From Blastocladiella britannica (taxonomy: Eukaryota > Blastocladiomycota > Blastocladiomycetes > Blastocladiales > Blastocladiaceae): DNA of 25,895 bases. A program made the translations under genes and the position numbers. Shown here piece by piece: positions 20,572 through 25,895 of the stretch (positions within the stretch are counted from its first letter, which is position 1; each line of letters opens with the position of its first letter). Under the pieces are notes generated by a model that was not told where the DNA came from, did no database searches, and worked only from the letters and a program-made list of their open reading frames with translations. The DNA lies in NCBI GenBank assembly GCA_025349905.2, contig MU624754.1, positions 1 through 25,895 on the forward strand. Reading direction: 5' to 3'.

Positions 20572-21792
20572 TCAATTGGACAGGCGCTCCACCTCGGCCT
20601 CTACCGCACTCACCGCCAGCGCCTCCCGCACGCCCCACCCACCTCCACCATCACTGACGGGCGCAACAATCTCCACATACCGCTCCCCGCGCTGCGCCAG
20701 CACCGCCATGAACCGCGCATGCATCCATTCCCGCACCGCATCGTCGCCGTCGCGGGTCCCGTCCTGCACCAGTGGCACGCCCTCGGGGCTCGGGACAACG
20801 TACAGCACGTTTCCGCGCCGCGAGTTGAGTTCGTCGTTCACGTGCGCTTCAAGCTCCTGCGCGATCGCCGGCGTGTCAACATCGGGGGTCCCGTGCGGGG
20901 CCATCATGTACCGCTCGTGCCACACCACCGTCGCCAGCGCGTCCGTGTCGCAGATCAGCACTTGGCGGCGGTTGGTCGCTGCTTTTACTGCCGCCGCTTC
21001 CTCGGCGAGCGACTGCAATCGCGCAATGTCCAGGAAATCGGCCGACCGCCACGCCGCCGTGGGTGCCGCTGCTGCTCCCACGTCCGTGTCTTGCACAGGA
21101 ACAGAAGCAATATCGCCCTGGTCCAGCTTCTCCTGCGTCACGTCGCGCCCGGCCTCGGGCACCCAGTCGGTCTCGAACCGGCGCGCCAGTGCCTGCGCCA
21201 AGGTAGTTTTCCCGGCCGACTCGGCGCCGACCAGCACTACTCGCAGCACGTAGTAGGTCCGCACGCGTACGTCCAGCAAGTCCGGCGGATCGGCGCGCCA
21301 CAGCGACGGGTGCAGCGGGCGCGTACGCACCAGTGTTCCCGAGACCGGGTAGGTCACGCGGTTGCGATCGACCGACACGTGGTGCACTTTGCGGCCCGAC
21401 AGCGTCGTTAAGTACCGCGAGTACGGGTCGCCGTACGCCTCGGACGTGAACACGGCGTCGAGTGGGCCGTAACCTTCATTGGTTTTTGATGCGTCATCGA
21501 CTTCGCGTAACCAGTCCAGAGCTAGCTGCGCCCAGAGCTGCGAGTCGTCCTGGTCGTACGTGTCGTGCTTGCACCCCAAACGAAGGCGGCCGGCGGCAAG
21601 CTCGGGCGCAAAGATCGACGAGAGCCACTCCAATCGCAGGTGCGGGGGCGGGCGCTCGGATGGGTCCGTGTAGGTGAAGAACAGGTCCAAGGTCTTGCAC
21701 TGAGCGAGCGCGGTGCGAATCAGGTGCAGGTGCCCCGCGTGCGGCGGGAACAGCTTGCCGATGATGCATCCGCGGGTGTACATTGTTTCCAT
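20572..21792 (-). CDS. NadR-type bifunctional NMN adenylyltransferase / ribosylnicotinamide kinase
   Basis: Single uninterrupted frame of 406 aa from METMYTRGCIIGKLFPPHAG; a second ATG lies 9 nt further in. N-terminal nucleotidyltransferase domain: G-K-L-F-P-P-H-A-G-H (12-21), the GxFxPxHxGH nucleotide-binding motif, and VSGTLVR (150-156) in place of the ISGTxxR motif. C-terminal kinase domain: Walker A GAESAGKT (189-196), WVPEAGRDVTQEKL and ICDTDALATVVWHERY, the NadR kinase signature. No N-terminal helix-turn-helix is present, so no repressor function is expected. The enzyme would phosphorylate nicotinamide riboside and adenylate NMN to NAD. This architecture is characteristic of bacteria. 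With no intron among intron-rich neighbours, an origin by transfer from bacteria is a reasonable inference. Confidence 0.9.
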   Translation of the reverse strand: METMYTRGCIIGKLFPPHAGHLHLIRTALAQCKTLDLFFTYTDPSERPPPHLRLEWLSSIFAPELAAGRLRLGCKHDTYDQDDSQLWAQLALDWLREVDDASKTNEGYGPLDAVFTSEAYGDPYSRYLTTLSGRKVHHVSVDRNRVTYPVSGTLVRTRPLHPSLWRADPPDLLDVRVRTYYVLRVVLVGAESAGKTTLAQALARRFETDWVPEAGRDVTQEKLDQGDIASVPVQDTDVGAAAAPTAAWRSADFLDIARLQSLAEEAAAVKAATNRRQVLICDTDALATVVWHERYMMAPHGTPDVDTPAIAQELEAHVNDELNSRRGNVLYVVPSPEGVPLVQDGTRDGDDAVREWMHARFMAVLAQRGERYVEIVAPVSDGGGGWGVREALAVSAVEAEVERLSN

Positions 21793-22004
21793 TCTTTTAT
21801 GTGAGATGTGACGTGGATCCTGGAGCAGATCAGATCTAAAGAGCGTCGATCGCTTGAGATTGGGGGGAAAGTCAACACACGTGAGGAACACGTTTTTTTT
21901 TTTTCTGATCTTCGTGCCCGTTCTTATTGTGTGGTCGCCCGCCCGCGAGCAACTTTCTCTTTGCTTGACACTCCCCCCTACCCTTCTTTTTTCTATCCAC
22001 CACC
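21793..22004. promoter_or_regulatory. Divergent promoter region between NadR-type gene and cyclophilin
   Basis: About 210 bp. It holds a T-run (about 21891-21904), pyrimidine-rich sequence up to the cyclophilin ATG, and a good initiation context (CCACCATGTC) that decides the cyclophilin start. Confidence 0.5.
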
Positions 22005-22747
22005 ATGTCCCGCCCCCAGGTTTTCTTTGACATTGAGAGTCCGTACTTTCTTGCCAAGCTTGATCGCTCCATTAAATATGCTGACGTAAAAAAAATTGAA
22101 TATAGTCGACGGTACCGCCGCTGGCCGCATCGAGTTCGAGCTCCGCGACGACATTGTCCCCAAGACGGCCGAGAACTTCCGTGCCCTGTGCACTGGCGAG
22201 AAGGGCTTTGGTAAGTATTAACTGTTAATTGGTCTTGATCGCATTGTTGACATAGTCACATAACAGGCTACAAGGGCTCGTCGTTCCACCGTATCATTCC
22301 CGAGTTTATGCTGCGTACGTGTTCTTTTCTCTGTTATTTTTTCTTTATCGACTGTAACTAACTGAAATAATGTCTAATAGAGGGTGGTGACTTTACCGCT
22401 GGCAACGGCACCGGCGGCAAGTCGATCTACGGCGCCAAGTTCCCCGACGAGAACTTCACGTATGTCCTTTTACTTTTATTTTTACTGTTAATTGAAACTA
22501 ATGGATAAAAACGAGTAGGCTCAAGCACACTGGCCCGTTCCTGCTGTCGATGGCCAACGCCGGCCCCAACACCAACGGCTCGCAGTTCTTCATCACCACC
22601 GTCAAGACTGCCTGGCTCGACGGCAAGCACACCGTCTTTGGGTCGGTGACCAAGGGCTCCGAGCTGGTTCAGAAGATCGAGGGTCTCGGTACCTCGTCGG
22701 GCAAGCCCGCCAAGAAGGTGACCATTGCCAACTGCGGCCAGCTGTAA
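22005..22747 (+). CDS. Cyclophilin A-type peptidyl-prolyl cis-trans isomerase (5 exons)
   Basis: Model: exons 22005-22038, 22106-22210, 22267-22314, 22381-22459 and 22519-22747; all phases close; 164 aa, the normal length of single-domain cytosolic cyclophilins. Spliced sequence reads VFFDIE...[79 protein letters not shown] and KHTVFGSV. It has the catalytic Arg of FHRIIP and the cyclosporin-contacting Trp of TAWLDGKH. No signal or targeting peptide, so cytosolic. It catalyses proline isomerisation in protein folding. Intron 1 begins GTCCGT, the same uncommon donor type as AVL9 intron 2. Ends 54 bp before the convergent universal stress gene. Confidence 0.96.
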
Positions 22748-22800
22748 GTGTGTTTTCAACAAATGAATCAAATGAAAGAAGTGTTTTTGTGTTTTTTATT

Positions 22801-23687
22801 TTACTCGGCCTCATCAATGGCCAACGAAGCACTGGCCTGACGACTGCGGGAAATCAAGTGGGCCTCAAAGTGACCCACCGCCCGCGCCTCGTCGCCCAGT
22901 GGCGTGTGCCCGCCCACCCCGCCCGCTCCTGGAACCGCCACCACTTCGCGCGCCGACACGGGAGGCAGGTCGGTGGCGCCGTCGTTGTGTGCGGCGTCGG
23001 CCCATGCCCGATCATCCCCGCCAACGGATGCTCCTTCAGCGTCCCCTTCGGCCGCCAACGCCTCGATTGCCGCCGCCCCGCCTTTCACCACGGTGACCGG
23101 GTACGGCAAGTGCGCGACGCAGTACTCCGAGACCGACCCGTACAGCAGTTTCTTCAGGCCCTGGTGGTTATGCGTGCCGACCACCACCAGGTCGCACGTG
23201 GGCACCGACTCGGCCAAGTACCGTTCCAAGAGAGGTCCAACGTCGCCCTCGCCTTGCACCGCCACGAAATCGTAGTTGACAAGCGGCGCAAAGGCCGACA
23301 AGTACGTCTGGGTCACGGCGATCGCGGACGCGGACGAGTCGCGGATTTCAAGGTTGTAGGCCTTGTCCAGGTGGTCACTACCAATGGAGGAATTGAGTGG
23401 ATGTTTTTAAAATTGGATTGGATTGGTATGGATCGTACAAGTACGGGAAGCGACCTGGTACCAGGGTAGAGCCAAGACGTCAGTTCCATAGAAGGCATAG
23501 CATGAAGGGTTGGACACATACTGGTCGTGTTCAGCGCCGTCACATTGACCACCAGGAGCCGGTACGCGCGCATGCAGGCCACCAGCCGCGCGGCAACGTC
23601 AAACGCGTGCAGAGACGGCGCCGACGCATCGACGGCTACGACTACCGTGAATGGCGCGGTTGCGGGTGTTGCTGCAGTTGAATTCAT
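22801..23687 (-). CDS. Universal stress protein (UspA) family protein (2 exons)
   Basis: Model: exons 23687-23518 and 23377-22801, 248 aa. Exon 1: MNSTAATPATAPFTVVVAVD followed by ASAPSLHAFDVAARL, the Usp opening (VVAVDxSxxSxxAxxxA). Exon 2 carries DLVVVGTHNHQGLKKLLYGS then VSEY, the ATP-binding signature G-2x-G-9x-G-(S/T) with HLPYPVTVVKG as the last strand. About 80 extra residues (acidic/Gly/Ala-rich, then GGHTPLGDEARAVGHFEAH) follow the domain. Usp proteins are small nucleotide-binding proteins induced under stress; the specific role is unknown. The intron is long for this genome (140 nt) and the donor (GTGTCC) was chosen by phase; the stronger GTATGT three bases earlier is out of phase with the acceptor I use. 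The junction is therefore uncertain, the family is not. Confidence 0.83.
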
Positions 23688-23973
23688 GTTTTTGTTTCTT
23701 TTAATGATCAGAGCGCTGAAAGAGTGACCAAAAAAAAAACCTTAACTCACTTCTTAACGCCCACTCCCCTCTCGCTGAAGCTTGATCCCCTCGGAGTACC
23801 GCCCAGCACACACACGGTGCCACGAAGTCGTCGACGCTGGCTGCTACACCGGATCACTTTGTGGTTGTGCCGCGCGCTGGCGCACGAATAAGGCTCGAGG
23901 GAAATGCCACTCATTCATTGGTCGCAAGATGCTGCACGTAAGTAAGTTAGCAGTAAAACAAATATATTGACAT

Positions 23974-25482
23974 TCAATCCCAAAGTCTTGTCATCCACTC
24001 CTGGCACAAAGTGCACTCCGATTCTCTGTCCTCCGACGAACCCGCTACGCGGCAAGGGCACGTGCTCTGGACCGCGTCCACGACTCGCAGCGCGTACGCC
24101 ACCAACGGCGAACTTGTGTCAAACCCAGTCGATTGCCGGTCAAGGATCCCAATCGCCGTCATCATGAGCCGCAAGTTCAACTGCACAAACACCATCTGAT
24201 CCGGCTCCGATGAGAGGGATTCAAGTTTGGCAGCCATGTCAGTCCACGGACAACACCATTTATCGAGATTTGCTTCGATCTGAGCCGCCACCTTGTCGCG
24301 ACCAGGCGGCTTTTGGAGAAGTGGGGCGAGAAAGTGGGTGCACCATTCGCGAGTAGGAGGAGGAGCCGTGAGCGCCTTGGTGAACTCGAGCTCACCGAAA
24401 TACACGCGGATCACGTCGTACGCGACATCTTGCAAAGAAAGTCCTCGTGATCCAAAACAACATCCAAGGCCATGTCCCAGCTACCCATGGCGGAAAAGGC
24501 GCGTCCGCATTGCGTCAAATATGCACTCTGGTCCCGTACGTTGTTGGGAAGCTTGAGTAATTTGATGAGCGCGATCGCACTCTCATGCCGGCCAAATCCA
24601 GAAATCGCTCGGGCGTAAAAATCGGGAGCGTCCATGTGCTCGACAATCAGCCAGGCCGCTACGGGGTCCTCCAGTAAACGACCAACCATGTCAACGAGCG
24701 GCGTGTGTTCAGGACTCGGCTCTCGAAACAGAGTCGCCGTGGCCATGGCGAAATCGAGGGCAACAGTCGGAGGAGTTGCATCAGCTGCGCCTGCCAGCGA
24801 ACAGAGATCGGCCACTGCCTTTGTGCTCTCCAATGCAAACTCATCCGAGAATTGTTCACATGGAGCCATGATTTTGAAAAAGTCCGAGCTGAGGACGTCA
24901 TGCAGATACTCGGGACTGGCCCGAATAAATCGGCGGGCAACGATCCAAAATGCCATAATGTATGAGTTCTGCGTCGCAGCGGCAGTGCAGGGGCCCGAAC
25001 CAACGCCAGGATGACCGAGCGCGTCGGCGACGGAAACGCCTTTGGTAATGGCACGGCTGAGGAGTCGAGCACCGAAATGAGCCGCATCCAAGAGCTCACT
25101 GCAAACATGGGATATGATCCAGGTGGAGAGGAACAGCCAGGCGCTTGTACGAGTCACGCTCTGTATGGGGCGAGCAGTCGGCACGTCGATAAATTGGAAC
25201 AGACAACAAGAATGGGATCGGTCGTCCTCCAGCGCACCAACATTCAGCATGGCGGCATACATTTCTTGAGCGTAGCCCCCGGCACTGCCAATGTCGGCAA
25301 TGACGCCCATGACCCATCCGGGACCGGCCAGTCCGAGCAAGCCGAGCAAGGGCAAGGCCATTCAGCATGAGGAAAGTCACGTTGGCCAGACATCGCGAGG
25401 CGGCTCGAAGGGCCAGGATGGCAGTAAGGTCCAGATATGTCGAGACGCGGACGAGGAGTTCGTCGGGCAGCAAGAGATCCAT
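23974..25482 (-). pseudogene. F-box / alpha-solenoid-like protein gene with two frame breaks
   Basis: Three coding-like frames follow one another. Segment A starts at 25482 with MDLLLPDELLVRVSTYLDLT and AILALRAASRCLANVTF, an F-box-like opening. Segment B (about 25361-24411) is 316 codons of helical, Ala/Leu-rich sequence (SRAITKGVSVADALGHPG, FWIVARRFIRASPEYLHDVL, AISGFGRHESAIALIKLLKL) suggesting an ARM/HEAT-type solenoid. Segment C (about 24435-23974) continues QDVAYDVIRVYFGELEF to GESECTLCQEW-like sequence and a stop. A to B needs skipping one base; B to C needs re-reading one base (near GACTTTCTTTGC, about 24437), so A and C share a frame. No intron of normal size explains either step. Decay, sequencing error, or overlapping separate genes are all possible; F-box proteins normally recruit substrates to SCF ubiquitin ligases. 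Confidence 0.5.
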
Positions 25483-25729
25483 TTTTTTTTTTGCGTTGAA
25501 TTTTTCGACAAAAAGGAAAGAGGGAAACGTTGGCTTCCAAGCCCCTGTCGATCGTTCCAGTTGCGGCTCGAGGAGCCGGAAGTCGAGGTCGAGGAATGGG
25601 ACGGGGCGATCGGCGTGCCGAATGTGTCGCCTCTTGTGCTGCTCGAGTTCTTCTTGACTGGAACAATAAAAAGGAGATGAGTTACTTGCTCCGGATGGCA
25701 ATGGGTGATGATGGATGTTGAAGGAGGCC

Positions 25730-25841
25730 TTATGCGATGGGATCCTTGAAGGTCAGAAGCGCCGGCGCCTCGATGGGCAAAAATTGTGCCAGCCAAGACT
25801 GGGCGAACGTACCGGGGCACAAAAAGTACGGGGAGAAAATG
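25730..25841 (-). CDS. C-terminal exon of an unidentified gene cut by the window edge
   Basis: A pyrimidine-rich tract (reading TTTTTGCGATTTCTTCCCTTTGCTTTGCAG on the minus strand, split here for reference to about 25842-25871) ends in an AG at 25842. It is followed by an exon of 36 codons plus stop: IFSPYFLCPGTFAQSWLAQF, then LPIEAPALLTFKDPIA. The residue mix is protein-like. Upstream exons lie beyond the window. Not recognised. A plus-strand frame open to the edge from 25737 is the competing reading. Confidence 0.4.
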
Positions 25842-25895
25842 CTGCAAAGCAAAGGGAAGAAATCGCAAAAAGCGAGCCAGGAGGCCGGTCGATTG

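Noticed and set aside
20554..21411. Plus-strand ORF (285 codons) opposite the NadR-type gene
   Set aside because: His/Arg-rich shadow of a gene with clear nucleotide-binding motifs.
1..25895. CRISPR arrays, tRNA and rRNA genes
   Set aside because: No regularly spaced direct repeats, cloverleaf-like sequence or conserved rRNA blocks were seen; absence judged by eye only.

Overview
The window is nuclear DNA from a eukaryote, most likely a GC-rich early-diverging, possibly zoosporic, fungus; I cannot name the species. GC-rich exons are interrupted by short AT-rich introns (about 54-140 nt, GT...AG, often ending TATAG, AATAG or ACAG). Genes lie tens to a few hundred bases apart. The gene set (OPT transporter, AVL9, Sls1-like, PRM10/ThrE-like) is fungal in character, while the Fanzor nuclease and NadR-type enzyme are patchily distributed accessory genes. 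All gene models below were assembled by hand from frame, phase and family motifs, and nearly all splice phases close exactly.

Layout, left to right. An OPT oligopeptide transporter (minus, two exons) faces a five-exon AVL9 secretory-pathway gene (plus) across a 491-bp divergent intergenic region. Then come four minus-strand loci: a DUF4097/FAM185A-like protein, an unrecognised 377-residue protein, an Sls1-like mitochondrial protein with an arginine-rich leader, and a Fanzor (eukaryotic TnpB-like, RNA-guided nuclease family) locus. The Fanzor locus is split by a 180-N assembly gap and looks truncated or frame-disrupted at its 5' end.

The centre (11.86-17.6 kb, minus) is a single nine-exon gene for a very unusual receptor-like cyclic-nucleotide phosphodiesterase. 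It has a signal peptide, a 5'-nucleotidase-like ectodomain in which every recognisable metal ligand is replaced, a cysteine-rich GCC2/GCC3-type stalk, one transmembrane helix, an intact class I PDE catalytic domain and a roughly 400-residue low-complexity tail. I consider it the most interesting object in the window: it looks like an extracellular nucleotide- or nucleoside-sensing module wired to cytoplasmic cAMP/cGMP breakdown.

To the right are a ThrE/PRM10-like membrane transporter (plus), a complex I NDUFA7/B14.5a subunit and an intronless bifunctional NadR-type NAD-biosynthesis enzyme (both minus, 45 bp apart), a five-exon cyclophilin A (plus), a universal stress protein (minus), an F-box/alpha-solenoid-like locus whose frame is broken twice (minus), and the last exon of a minus-strand gene cut by the window edge. 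No rRNA, tRNA or CRISPR array was recognised.
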